A stretch of DNA of 64,000 bases from an uncultured Stenotrophomonas sp. (GTDB taxonomy: Bacteria; Pseudomonadota; Gammaproteobacteria; Xanthomonadales; Xanthomonadaceae): positions 124,001 through 188,000 of the forward strand of contig NZ_CAJYVQ010000004.1 of assembly GCF_913778665.1 (NCBI RefSeq). Direction: 5' to 3'. Shown here in pieces: positions 44,020 through 53,160 of the stretch. The position numbers and the translations under genes are program-made. The number at the start of each line of letters is the position of its first letter. Positions within the stretch are counted from its first letter, which is position 1. Under the pieces are notes generated by a model. The model was given only the letters and a program-made list of their open reading frames with translations. It made no database searches and was not told the DNA's origin.

Positions 44020-44769
44020 ATTCGTACTTCTTCCTCCCCTGCACGCCGCGCCCTGCACGCCGCACTGGCCTTGGCGCTGGCCGTCGCGTGCAGTGGCGTA
44101 GCCAACGCAAAGGACGCGAAGGACGACGCACCCGCGCAAACGGTATCGGCTGCCGATGAACTGCCGCCGGATCAGCACGTTTCCGAGACGGTGATTGAAC
44201 TGGCCGGCTGGGTCGTTGCCAGCAAGGACAACCAGGGGTATCCGTTCGCCGTGATGGACAAGGCGGCAGCACAGGTACTGGTGTTCGGCGGTGACGGCAA
44301 ACTGCGCGGTGCCGCCCCGGCATTGTTCGGTTCGGCCATCGGCGATCATTCCGCACCGGGCGTGGCCAAGCTCGCACTGAGCGCGATTCCCGGCCGCGAC
44401 CGCACCACACCTGCCGGCCGCTTCATTGGCGGCTACGGCCCCTCCGATGACGCCGGGCGCGTGCTGTGGGTGGACTACGACTCGGCCGTCTCGCTGCATC
44501 CGCTGCCGCCGGGCGCACCGAAAGAGAAGCGCGCCGAACGACTGGCCTCGCCCTCGCCCGATGACAATCGCGTCACCCACGGCTGCATCAATGTTTCCGC
44601 CGCGTTCTACGAGCAGATCGTGGCGTCCACGTTCCAGAAGGGCGGCGTGTTCTACATCCTGCCTGACAAGGATTCGATCGCGAAGACCTTCCCGGAGTTT
44701 GCACAGAGCCGTGGACAGGGACAGGGACAGGGTGAAGATGGCAAGGACGAGCGCAGCGCAGGCAAGTAG
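44020..44769 (+). CDS. L,D-transpeptidase-like secreted protein, probable ATT start
   Basis: The 249-residue protein has a signal peptide (RRALHAALALALAVACSGVANA) and the YkuD signature VTHGCINVS near residue 187, whose cysteine is the catalytic residue that links peptidoglycan peptides. A perfect AAGGAG (44007-44012) lies seven bases before an ATT, where the signal peptide logically begins. The only upstream in-frame start, GTG 43960, is inside a hairpin. So ATT is the likely start, or the genome has an ATG here with a base error. Tail is Gly/Gln-rich. Confidence 0.72.
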   Translation: MRTSSSPARRALHAALALALAVACSGVANAKDAKDDAPAQTVSAADELPPDQHVSETVIELAGWVVASKDNQGYPFAVMDKAAAQVLVFGGDGKLRGAAPALFGSAIGDHSAPGVAKLALSAIPGRDRTTPAGRFIGGYGPSDDAGRVLWVDYDSAVSLHPLPPGAPKEKRAERLASPSPDDNRVTHGCINVSAAFYEQIVASTFQKGGVFYILPDKDSIAKTFPEFAQSRGQGQGQGEDGKDERSAGK

Positions 44770-45079
44770 CGTGACGCAGGATGCACGCGTAGAACTTGAG
44801 CTCACCTTCTTCACACCGGAACAGGGCGGGCGCTCTCAACCGGCCTCCGCCAATGGCTATCGGCCGCATCTGCGCGTGCCACCCGATGACACGCTGCTCG
44901 GCGTTGCGTTCGTGGGCACCGACACTGTTTTCCCGGTTGGGCGTCCGCTGACTGCCGTGGCCACGCTGGTCTACGCGCCTGCCGTTTCATATGCGGCGCT
45001 GAAGCCGGGAGCCCCTGTTGAGATATGCGAGGGTGCACGCGTGGTCGGTCATGGACGCGTCGTTCGGCTTCTGACCTGA
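44738..45079 (+). CDS. Small protein resembling EF-Tu domain 3
   Basis: The 113-residue protein matches EF-Tu's C-terminal barrel in pattern: ELTFFTPEQGGRSQPASANGYRPHLRV, then TVFPVGRPLTAVATLVYAPAV and a closing CEGARVVGHGRVVRL. No GTPase domain. It overlaps the end of the previous gene by 32 bases (ATG 44738), or starts at GTG 44771 directly after its stop. Function unknown. Confidence 0.6.
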   Translation: MARTSAAQASSVTQDARVELELTFFTPEQGGRSQPASANGYRPHLRVPPDDTLLGVAFVGTDTVFPVGRPLTAVATLVYAPAVSYAALKPGAPVEICEGARVVGHGRVVRLLT

Positions 45080-45303
45080 CCCGTTGAGCGTGTGAGGTCA
45101 TGTCGCCATTGGCCTCTGGGCGCGGTGGCGGCCCCGCGTCAATCACGAACCCCGTCGCATATTCCCCGAACGGCGGAGACTATTACGTCGCCTCGCTCTG
45201 CGGCAACTTAACAGCATGCAAGAATGCCGGAAGCGTCTTCGATCGAATGCTGTTTGCAACTCTTCTCATTGGCGTTGCGCGGCGACGGCGATACAGATGG
45301 CGT

Positions 45304-45512
45304 GCCACCGGAAAAGGTGGCCGGGCCTCGAAAACCCGTCAGATCACGAATGTTGTTTTGCGCTTGCCGGCCGGCGTCACCTTGTGTGGCGCCGGTCGGT
45401 TCGCCTGCCGGCTACGGCGGGCAGAGCGTGGAGGCCTTGTGCCTGCCGGTCTTGTTCGTGATCTCCCGGTTTTCGAGCCACGTCTCCGCCCGCCACCTTT
45501 GCGTGGCGGCTA
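45304..45512. repeat. Structured element flanked by long inverted repeat
   Basis: CTCGAAAACC and GATCACGAA (45327-45350) pair with TTCGTGATC and GGTTTTCGAG (45455-45477) around a small internal loop. Outside them lie GCCACC-GGTGGC (45304-45321) and CCGCCA-TGGCGG (45497-45512) hairpins. The inside is GC-rich with further pairing (GCCGGCCGGC and others). It fills most of the 459-base gap before the gene at 45539; an open frame runs through it into that gene. Confidence 0.7.
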
Positions 45513-45538
45513 GCGTCTGTCCTGCACGGAGCCCTGCG

Positions 45539-45913
45539 ATGAGCACACCGGAATACCCCCGTACGCACGCGCAGCACGCGCCCGCCAACGCAGACGCGCC
45601 ATCGGAACCCCCACACAAACGCGACCCGCTCGGCTTTCTCGCCACCCTCGACCGCATCGGCAAGGATGCCGCGGCCGATGGCCAGCCCGGGCCCGAGCGC
45701 CACCAGACGTCCGCGCGCCGCATGGCCCTGGGCGATGCAGACTGTGCCGTGGCAGGCCAGCGCGTGACGCTGGAACTGCCGCTGGCCGCCGAACGCGTCC
45801 GTCAGAACGGCGAAGAGACCGCGTACGTGGGCGACCGCGTGCTGGAAGGCCTGGCCATGGCCTCGCTGGCATTGAACGTACAGATCGGCACGCGGATGCG
45901 CCCGGACGAGTGA
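45539..45913 (+). CDS. Uncharacterised 124-residue protein behind a structured element
   Basis: I do not recognise the protein. The N-terminal 50 residues are polar and rich in His, Pro and Ala; the C-terminal part (RVTLELPLAAERVRQ, GDRVLEGLAMASLALNVQIG) looks like a short helical domain. There is no signal peptide. The frame stays open upstream to 45224 across the repeat, so a longer product cannot be excluded. Codon use matches neighbours. Confidence 0.6.
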   Translation: MSTPEYPRTHAQHAPANADAPSEPPHKRDPLGFLATLDRIGKDAAADGQPGPERHQTSARRMALGDADCAVAGQRVTLELPLAAERVRQNGEETAYVGDRVLEGLAMASLALNVQIGTRMRPDE

Positions 45914-45936
45914 TACGGGCACGATTGCCTGCAGTT

Positions 45937-45960
45937 CCGCCGGGCATGGCCCGGCGTTAC
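45937..45960 (-). repeat. SMAG-like palindrome
   Basis: On the minus strand it begins GTAACGCCGGGCC and has GCCGGGC/GCCCGGC arms. It separates two convergent genes. Confidence 0.65.
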
Positions 45961-45973
45961 CGTGGGGCCCGCA

Positions 45974-46648
45974 TTACTCGCATGCATCGCCTTCGTTCTT
46001 CAGCAGCGCTTCGTCCAGCGGGCGCTCGCGTTCAATCAGCGCGCGTTGTTCGGCATCCGGCTCACCCAGCCACCACACCTTGCAGCGCGCGGTGAGGCGG
46101 CCGACCATCTTCGCCTGCGTTGGCGAGTACAGCATCGCCAGCGCGGTGCCGGGGCAGTCGTGCGCCTGGCAGGCGGTGTAGAACCACCAGGGTTCACCCT
46201 GCAGTACCTTCAGTGCGCCCGGCCCACTGGGCCCGCTCAACAGGCGCTCGCGCAGCGACGGGATGTCCTTTTCTGTGGATTCGGCATCCTGCGTGCTGTT
46301 CATCAACGCATCGAACGCGGCCAGCACCTTCGGGTCCTTGCGGCCGCAGTCGTCCACCGTGTTGCCGCCGACCAGGGTGAAGAAATGGGTCGCCAGCGGG
46401 TTGTCCTTGCAGGTGAGTTCGCCGCCGGCGCCGGGCTCTTCCGTCTCGCCTTCGTTGTCCCACACCGACGGGTCCACGCCCGCTTCGACGGACGCTTCGT
46501 TGTCGACCACGGTGGCCGTGGCAGCCGGTGTTTCCGCGGGTGCCGCGGCGGCAGCCGCAGCCGTCGTTTCGACGGCGTTGTCGGGTGCCTGCCCGCAGGC
46601 TGCCAGCAGCGCGACCATCACCGCCATCCCTGTCATTCGAATCTTCAT
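45974..46648 (-). CDS. Ivy-like lysozyme inhibitor lipoprotein
   Basis: The 224-residue protein has a lipobox (VALLAAC), an alanine-rich linker and a C-terminal domain with YTACQAHDCPGTALAMLYSP. That CxxHDC loop and the following MVGRL match the Ivy family, whose CKPHDC loop plugs the active site of lysozyme. Four further cysteines (CKDN, DDCGRK, RCKVWW, GDACE) suggest disulfides. It is probably surface or periplasmic. It lies downstream of the autotransporter gene on the same strand. Confidence 0.7.
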   Translation of the reverse strand: MKIRMTGMAVMVALLAACGQAPDNAVETTAAAAAAAPAETPAATATVVDNEASVEAGVDPSVWDNEGETEEPGAGGELTCKDNPLATHFFTLVGGNTVDDCGRKDPKVLAAFDALMNSTQDAESTEKDIPSLRERLLSGPSGPGALKVLQGEPWWFYTACQAHDCPGTALAMLYSPTQAKMVGRLTARCKVWWLGEPDAEQRALIERERPLDEALLKNEGDACE

Positions 46649-46772
46649 TCCCTGTCCTGTTCCTTCCATTCGATATCCGGCGCGGATGCAGGTTGCGCAC
46701 CTGCCGGAGGCACGATTGTACGGATAGGGGCCACGTGCGGCGGCGACCACCCGGCCGCCGCCGCTGCATCGG

Positions 46773-49700
46773 TCACGGCGGCAGGGTCTTCTGCACGCTG
46801 ATCTGGATGCCCTGGTTGTCGCGGCTGCTGCTGTCGAGCTGGCTCTGGTACTCGGCACGCAGCGTCCAGCCCTTCAGCGTCTGCAGGCCGATGCCGGCGC
46901 CCAGCAGCGTGTGGTTGCGTGACTGGCGGTCGAGCGTGGCGCGATAGACCGGCCCGGACATCAGATCCACATAGCGCATGAAGGCCTGGCTGGAACCCTG
47001 CATGTCGTGGCCGAACTCGGCGCGCAGCTGCGGCATCCACATGCCGTAGTCGCGCTTCACCAGCCACTGCGCCAGCACACCTGCGGTAGCGGTGCTGGTG
47101 TTTACCGTCTGCTTCTCGTAGTCGAGCGCGTACATCACATCGCCATGCTCGCGATAGCCATCCAGCGTGGCCCGTGCCAGGTCCAGGCGGCCGTACGGGG
47201 TCAGCAGCAGGGCATCACTGCGATGCTGGTAGCCGGTGGAGAACGAGGCGAACCACTGCGTGCCGTCGCGGCTGCCGTAGGCGGTATTGCCGTTGTCGGT
47301 GATGAAGCGGCGCGCATCAAACGTCAGCCACTGGTAGCCCAGCAGGCCGTCCACGTAGAACCCGCCTTCGGGATGGAAGCTGCCGTAGGTGGCCACGCTG
47401 TAGCCATCCACCTTGCTCCGGCTGCCGTTGCGGCCGATGTCCGAAGCATCGTGGCCGTAGCCCAGGCCGACACCCAGGGACAGCGAGGGGCCGAGCTGGC
47501 GGTCGGCGCCCACGCTGACACCGGAGGTGGTGAAGTCGATGCCATTGCTGCCGGCACCCGGCTTGAGCGTGCCGAAGTTCACTGCACCACCGGTCCAGAA
47601 GGCGAAGCCATCGGACGATGCCGCCGCAGGCACCACGCTCGACTGCAGGGTGGACTCGTCGATCATCGACAACGCTTCACCGCTGGCACCGATGCCCTTG
47701 CGCAGCGGATCCTCCGGCTGCCCACGGCGCTGGCTGCTGGCCGAACTGAAGGTGATGCCGTTGCTGAAGCCGGCACCGCCGCCGCCGGCGCGCAGGCTTT
47801 CGAGGCGGCGCTGGAAGTTGGTGATCTGGCCTACGGCCATGCGCCGTGCACCTTCCGCCTGCGCTTCGAGCACACCCAGCACTTCGGCATCGCGCGAAGG
47901 ATCGCTGCGGGGCTTGACCATCACATCCACCGTGCCCGGCGCCGAGGTCGCATACGCGTTGCTCAACGTGTAGGTGATGCGCACCGCGCCACCGAAGGTC
48001 GCTGCCGAAGTGAAGGCCAGCGCGTAGCCGGCGCCGCTGGCGGTGATCGTTGCGGTACCGGCATCGGCCGGCGACACCGACACCAGGGTGGCAGCGGTGA
48101 ACGGGCCACCGCGCGCGGTCGAGGTGAGATCGACCGTGACCACGCGCCCGGCAATCGCGGTGGCGGTCAGCGCCGGCGCCACCGGCCTTGGATTGACGGT
48201 CACGCTGATCCGCGCCGGTGCCGAGGCGCCGAACGGGTTGCTGAGCGTGTAGTCGAAGTCCACGGCGCCGGAGGCGTCCGCCGCGGCGGTGTAGACGATG
48301 CTGGCGCCCTGTACCACCGCGGTGCCCGACGATGGGGCACGGCTGATCGCAATCGCAGTGAACGGGCCATTGATCGCCCCGGCCTCGGCCTGCACGGTCA
48401 CCGACTGGCCGGCCAGCACGGTGGCACTCTGCGCGGCCGCCACCGGCACCGCCAGCGGGGTGACGGTGATGCTGACCGTCGCCGCCGTGGAGGTCCCCCC
48501 CGGACCTGTGGCCGTGTAGGTGAAGCTGTCATTGCCGAAGAAGTTGCTGGCCGGCGTGTACGCCACATCGAGCCCGGTGATCGTGGCGGTGCCATGCGCC
48601 GGTGCCTGCGCGATGGCGATGCTGGTGATCGGGCCAGTGTCGTTGGCGGTGACGTTGACCGTGACTGGCGCATTGGCCGGCGTGCTCGCCGCGTCGTTCA
48701 CCACTACCGGTGCCGGCTGGTTGATGCCGAGGGTGAACGGCTGGCTGCCGCTGAATCCGAACGTGTCGGTCGCGGTTACGGTAAAGCTGAAGCTGCCCGC
48801 AGCGATGGGCGTGCCGCTGAGCGCGCCGGCACTGCTGAGCGCGATGCCCGGCGGCATCGCACCTGACGTCACGCTGTAGGTGAAGCTGCCGCTGCCACCG
48901 CCAGCACTGAGCGTCTGGCTGTAGGGGGCAGCCACCTGCCCGCCCGGCAGCGTGGTCTGCACGAAGACGATCGCTGGCGCGTTCACCACCACGGTGTAGG
49001 CCTGACTGCCACTGAAGCCGAAGCCATCGGTGGCGGTGACGGTAAAGCTATAACTGCCGGTCGCGGTCGGCGTACCACTGATCACGCCGGCACTGCTCAG
49101 CGTGACGCCCGCTGGCAGCGCACCCGTGCTCAGGCTGAAGGTATAGCCGCCATTGCCGCCGCTGGCGGTCAGTGCCTGGTTGTAGGCGATGCTGCCGGTT
49201 GCGGCGGGCAAGGTGGCCGGCGTGATCACGATCGTCGGCACGTTGACGGTGAAGCTGTAGGCCTGGCTGCCGGTGAAGCCGAGGCTGTCGGTGGCTGTGA
49301 TCGTGAAGGCGTAGCTGCCCGAGCTGGTCGGTATGCCCGACAGGATGCCCGCACTGCTCAGGGCGACACCGGGCGGCAGCGCGCCCGCAGACACGCTGAA
49401 GGTGTGACTGCCAGTGCCACCGCTGGCACTGACTGTCTGCGAGTACGCCACGCCACCGGTCGCCGCCGGCAGCGTCGACGGCGCCAGCGAGATGGTCGGC
49501 GCGTCGACGGTCAACGAATACGACTGGCTTGCGCTGAAGGGTGCGCCGGTACCGGTGCTGCTGTCGGTCGCCCGGACGGTGAAGTTGAAGCTGCCGGCCT
49601 GGGTCGGCGTGCCGGACAGCACGCCGGTAGTGGACAGCGCCAGGCCTGCTGGCAGTGCACCACTCTGCATCGCGTAGGTGTAGCCGGGTGTACCGCCGCT

Positions 49701-52367
49701 GGCGATAAACGTGTGGCTGTAGGCGGTGCCGGCACTGGCATTGGCCAGGCTCGCCGCCGGCAGTAGCACGACACCTGCACCGACGGCGCCCGTGTAGGCC
49801 TGGCTGCCGGTGAAACCACCATTGTCGGTCGCCGTGACGGTGAAGTTGTAGGCACCGGCGTGGGTGGGTGTACCGCTGAGCACCCCGCTCACCGTATTCA
49901 ACGACAGCCCTGCCGGCAATGCGCCTGCGACGATGGCATAGCTGTAGGTCGGCTGGCCGCCGCTGGCAACGAAGGTCTGGCTGAAGGCAGCACCCACTGA
50001 CAGCGTGGGCAGGCTCGCAGGTGCCAGCGTGATGGTCGGGGCCGTCACCGCCAGTGTGTAGCTGCCAGTGACGGAGAACGGGGCACCGTTACCGGTGGAA
50101 CCATCGGTGGCGGTGACGCTGAAGTTGAACGAACCGGCTGCCGTCGGCGTACCCGACAGGCCACCGCTTGGCGCCAGGCTGACGCCCGGCGGCAATGCGC
50201 CTGCGGTGATCGCGTAGCTGTAGGGCGCGGTGCCATTGGCGGCGGTGAAGCCCATGCTGCCCAGCGCGGTGCCGGCTGTTGCAGTGAGCGTGGCACCCGA
50301 TGCCGGTGACAGCGTCAACGTTGGCGCATTCACGGTGAGCGCATAGGCGCGGCTCCCGGTATACGGGCCGGCACCCGTGCTGCTGTCGGTGGCCGTAAGC
50401 GTGAAGTTGTAGGTGCCGGCCGCGGTGGACGTACCGCTGAGCACGCCACTGCCCGACAAGCTCAGCCCAGGTGGCAGTGAGCCGGCGGTAACCGCGTAGC
50501 TGTAGGTACTGATGCCACCGGATGCGGTCACGGTCTGCGAGTAAGCTGCAGCGACGGTCGCGTTGGGCAGGCTGACCGGCGCGATCGAGATCGTCGGCGC
50601 GACCACGGTCAGCGTCAGTGGCGCACTGGTGGCACTGAACGGACCCGTGCCGCCACTGTTGTCGGTTGCGGTCACGCTGAACGTAAAGCTGCCGCCGGCC
50701 GTCGGTGTGCCGGACAGCGTGCCGTTACTGGCCAGGGTGATGCCGGCCGGCAGGCTGCCGCTGGCAAGCACATAGGTATAGGGCGCAGTACCGCCACCGG
50801 CGCTGGCCAACGACTGACTGTAGGCCGCCGCGACCGTAGCGTTGGCCGGGTTCGCAGGTGTGTAGACCAACGTCGGTACGGCGATGGTCAGCGTCATCGT
50901 GCCACTGGTGGCACTGAATGGGCCGGTGCCGGTACTGCCGTCGGTGGCACGCACAGTGAAGGTGAACGTGCCGTTGGCGGTGGGCGTGCCGGACAACACG
51001 CCATTGCTGGCCAGGGTGATGCCGGGCGGCAGGCTGCCACTGGCGATCGTGTAGGCGTACGGCGCGGTGCCGCCGCTGGCACCAGCGAGCGACTGGCTGT
51101 AGGCCACCCCGACCGTGCCGGCTGCCGGGCTGGACGGCGCGTAGTTGATGGTCGGCGGCGATACGGTGATCGTGACGGTGGCCGGTGCCGAGACACCCCC
51201 GGCATTGGTGGCGGTGTAGGTAAAGCTGTCCGGGCCGGCATAGCTGGCCGCCGGGGTGTAGGTGATGCTGGTGCCGCTGGCGGTGGCAGTGCCGTGCGTG
51301 GCCTGCGTACCGACCGCGACCGAGGTGGGCGCACCGCCGGTGATGTTCAGCGTGATGGGGTTGCTGCTGCTGCCATGCGCGACCGTGGCGCTCACGGCGT
51401 TGGCCACCGGCGGCGCCACGTTCTGCACGTTGATCGACAGGTTGGCGGCCGAGAAGAATGGTGTGGGCGTGCTGCTGTCGGTAATGCGCACGGTGAAGTT
51501 CTTCACCCCCAGCACCGTCGGTGTCCCGCTGATGGTGCCGTTGCTGGCCAATGTCAGGCCGGTTGGCAGGGTGGTTCCGCCATCCAGGGCATAGGTGTAG
51601 GGCGCGGTGCCGCCGGCGCCGGTCAAGGCGAAGGAATACGGCGTGTTGATGGCCGCAGCGCTGGGCGTGTTGGTCACGCTGATCGTGGGCGCTGCGATGG
51701 TGATCGAGTAACTGGCGACGCCGGTGAGCGGCGTACCGGCACTGTCGGTGGCGGTGATCGAGAACGGGAAGGTGCCCTGCGTGGTCGGCGTGCCGGACAG
51801 GACGCCACCGGTACTCAACGCGATGCCGGCCGGCAGTGCGCCGGATGTGACAGCGTAGCTGTAGGGCGCGGTGCCCCCGCTGGCACTGAGCGTGGCACCT
51901 GCATACGCTGCACCCACCGTTCCGCCGGGCACCGTGGACGGCGAAATCGTGATCGGTGAGGCGGCCGCCTGGATGTGCACGGTGACCAGTACGTTGTTCG
52001 CACCGGTGCCGTCGTCGAAGGCGAAAGTGTCTGTGGTCGTTCCGTTGCCGCTGTGGACGTAGGAGATCCTCGACGCAGCGTGGCTGGTGATGGTGGCCGT
52101 GCCATTGCTGGCGGGCGTGGTCACGTTGCCGATGCCGAAGCCCGCCACACCCTGGCAACTGGACGCGTCGATGGTGATGGTGCCGCCGGCGGCCATCGGT
52201 GAACCCGCGCTGGCATTGACCGGCGTGAAGGTTGTACAGGCGGCGCGTGCGATGTCAGGCAGAGCGAGGCTGACGCCCAGCAGCAGGATTGCTCCCAGAT
52301 GGCCCCAGAAACGGCGAACAAGCCCAAGGCGCATCGCGCCGCGATGCATCGACTCTGCGTGCCACAT
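46773..52367 (-). CDS. Giant Ig-repeat autotransporter adhesin
   Basis: The 1,864-residue protein has an extended signal region (33-residue N arm, then GAILLLGVSLALPDIARA), about eleven He_PIG-type Ig repeats of roughly 90 residues, each with a (L/I)SGTPT turn and FTxTATD strand, and four cadherin-like/Big_9-type repeats (SFTYTATN). The last 280 residues form an autotransporter barrel (GLGYGHDASDIG and GYQWLTFDARRFI) ending SVQKTLPP. It is likely exported and displayed as a surface fibre. ATG 52367 with AGGGGG is preferred to 52334. Confidence 0.85.
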   Translation of the reverse strand: MWHAESMHRGAMRLGLVRRFWGHLGAILLLGVSLALPDIARAACTTFTPVNASAGSPMAAGGTITIDASSCQGVAGFGIGNVTTPASNGTATITSHAASRISYVHSGNGTTTDTFAFDDGTGANNVLVTVHIQAAASPITISPSTVPGGTVGAAYAGATLSASGGTAPYSYAVTSGALPAGIALSTGGVLSGTPTTQGTFPFSITATDSAGTPLTGVASYSITIAAPTISVTNTPSAAAINTPYSFALTGAGGTAPYTYALDGGTTLPTGLTLASNGTISGTPTVLGVKNFTVRITDSSTPTPFFSAANLSINVQNVAPPVANAVSATVAHGSSSNPITLNITGGAPTSVAVGTQATHGTATASGTSITYTPAASYAGPDSFTYTATNAGGVSAPATVTITVSPPTINYAPSSPAAGTVGVAYSQSLAGASGGTAPYAYTIASGSLPPGITLASNGVLSGTPTANGTFTFTVRATDGSTGTGPFSATSGTMTLTIAVPTLVYTPANPANATVAAAYSQSLASAGGGTAPYTYVLASGSLPAGITLASNGTLSGTPTAGGSFTFSVTATDNSGGTGPFSATSAPLTLTVVAPTISIAPVSLPNATVAAAYSQTVTASGGISTYSYAVTAGSLPPGLSLSGSGVLSGTSTAAGTYNFTLTATDSSTGAGPYTGSRAYALTVNAPTLTLSPASGATLTATAGTALGSMGFTAANGTAPYSYAITAGALPPGVSLAPSGGLSGTPTAAGSFNFSVTATDGSTGNGAPFSVTGSYTLAVTAPTITLAPASLPTLSVGAAFSQTFVASGGQPTYSYAIVAGALPAGLSLNTVSGVLSGTPTHAGAYNFTVTATDNGGFTGSQAYTGAVGAGVVLLPAASLANASAGTAYSHTFIASGGTPGYTYAMQSGALPAGLALSTTGVLSGTPTQAGSFNFTVRATDSSTGTGAPFSASQSYSLTVDAPTISLAPSTLPAATGGVAYSQTVSASGGTGSHTFSVSAGALPPGVALSSAGILSGIPTSSGSYAFTITATDSLGFTGSQAYSFTVNVPTIVITPATLPAATGSIAYNQALTASGGNGGYTFSLSTGALPAGVTLSSAGVISGTPTATGSYSFTVTATDGFGFSGSQAYTVVVNAPAIVFVQTTLPGGQVAAPYSQTLSAGGGSGSFTYSVTSGAMPPGIALSSAGALSGTPIAAGSFSFTVTATDTFGFSGSQPFTLGINQPAPVVVNDAASTPANAPVTVNVTANDTGPITSIAIAQAPAHGTATITGLDVAYTPASNFFGNDSFTYTATGPGGTSTAATVSITVTPLAVPVAAAQSATVLAGQSVTVQAEAGAINGPFTAIAISRAPSSGTAVVQGASIVYTAAADASGAVDFDYTLSNPFGASAPARISVTVNPRPVAPALTATAIAGRVVTVDLTSTARGGPFTAATLVSVSPADAGTATITASGAGYALAFTSAATFGGAVRITYTLSNAYATSAPGTVDVMVKPRSDPSRDAEVLGVLEAQAEGARRMAVGQITNFQRRLESLRAGGGGAGFSNGITFSSASSQRRGQPEDPLRKGIGASGEALSMIDESTLQSSVVPAAASSDGFAFWTGGAVNFGTLKPGAGSNGIDFTTSGVSVGADRQLGPSLSLGVGLGYGHDASDIGRNGSRSKVDGYSVATYGSFHPEGGFYVDGLLGYQWLTFDARRFITDNGNTAYGSRDGTQWFASFSTGYQHRSDALLLTPYGRLDLARATLDGYREHGDVMYALDYEKQTVNTSTATAGVLAQWLVKRDYGMWMPQLRAEFGHDMQGSSQAFMRYVDLMSGPVYRATLDRQSRNHTLLGAGIGLQTLKGWTLRAEYQSQLDSSSRDNQGIQISVQKTLPP

Positions 52368-52642
52368 GTTGTGCCCCCTGCAACCCGGCATCATGCCGGG
52401 CAATACGACGGTGATAGCCGCCGTGGCCCATGAACGAGCAGCCCCGGTACCGGACTTTCCCACCGGCAATTACCTGCCCTGCCTGGCGGTCCTGCCACCC
52501 TGAATCCTTCAGCCCCTTGGGGGCAGCAAGCGGCATATTCTGAAACAAATGCAGCGCCTCTTGTCAAGGCACCAGTTAATGCGCGAGAGTTAACCGGCCG
52601 GCCAGGGGCTGAGTGCCGGCGCCAAAAACCAAGGGGATCCGC

Positions 52643-53146
52643 ATGTCGCAGGCTTTTCTCGGGCAGATAATGCCCGTGGCATTCAGTTTTGCGCCCAAAT
52701 ACTTCGCCCTGTGCAATGGGCAGACACTCCCCATTGCACAGAACCAAGCGCTTTTCTCGCTGCTCTACACGATTTACGGCGGTAACGGCACGACCACGTT
52801 CCAGTTGCCCGACCTGCGCAGCCGGACCCCGATCGGCTCCAACAACGGCGCCGACATGGGCCAGACGGGAGGGGCGGAAACGGTGACCCTGCAGGTCAAC
52901 CAGATTCCGCCGCATACGCATTCCTTCGCTGGCACGACCGCCAACGCAACCTCGCGCATTCCCAGCGGCAACGTGCTGCTCGGCGCAACCGGTGCGCAGA
53001 ATGTCTACGGCGCTTCCGGAGGCAAGCAGGTAGCGCTCAGCGTGCTGGACAACGCCGGCCAGTCACAGCCGCATCCGAACATGCAGCCCTACCTGGCGCT
53101 GAATTTCTGCATCGCGCTCAGCGGCATCTTCCCTTCGCGCAACTGA
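52643..53146 (+). CDS. Phage-tail-collar domain protein 1 (MdpB-like)
   Basis: The 167-residue protein starts MSQAFLGQIMPVAFSFAPKY and ends with FCIALSGIFPSRN. The core LFSLLYTIYGGNG and TFQLPDLRSRTPIG is the tail-collar (PF07484) signature; PPHTHSF gives a metal-binding histidine pair. It begins a three-gene paralogous array divergent from the autotransporter (275-base gap holding both promoters). No other phage gene is near. It may form a trimeric fibre tip; role unknown. Confidence 0.85.
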   Translation: MSQAFLGQIMPVAFSFAPKYFALCNGQTLPIAQNQALFSLLYTIYGGNGTTTFQLPDLRSRTPIGSNNGADMGQTGGAETVTLQVNQIPPHTHSFAGTTANATSRIPSGNVLLGATGAQNVYGASGGKQVALSVLDNAGQSQPHPNMQPYLALNFCIALSGIFPSRN

Positions 53147-53160
53147 CCGGAGCTCCTGCC

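Noticed and set aside
45100-45513. A 137-residue protein read across the structured element
   Set aside because: The sequence is repetitive, follows the inverted repeats and has no domain; it is more likely a reading of the repeat.
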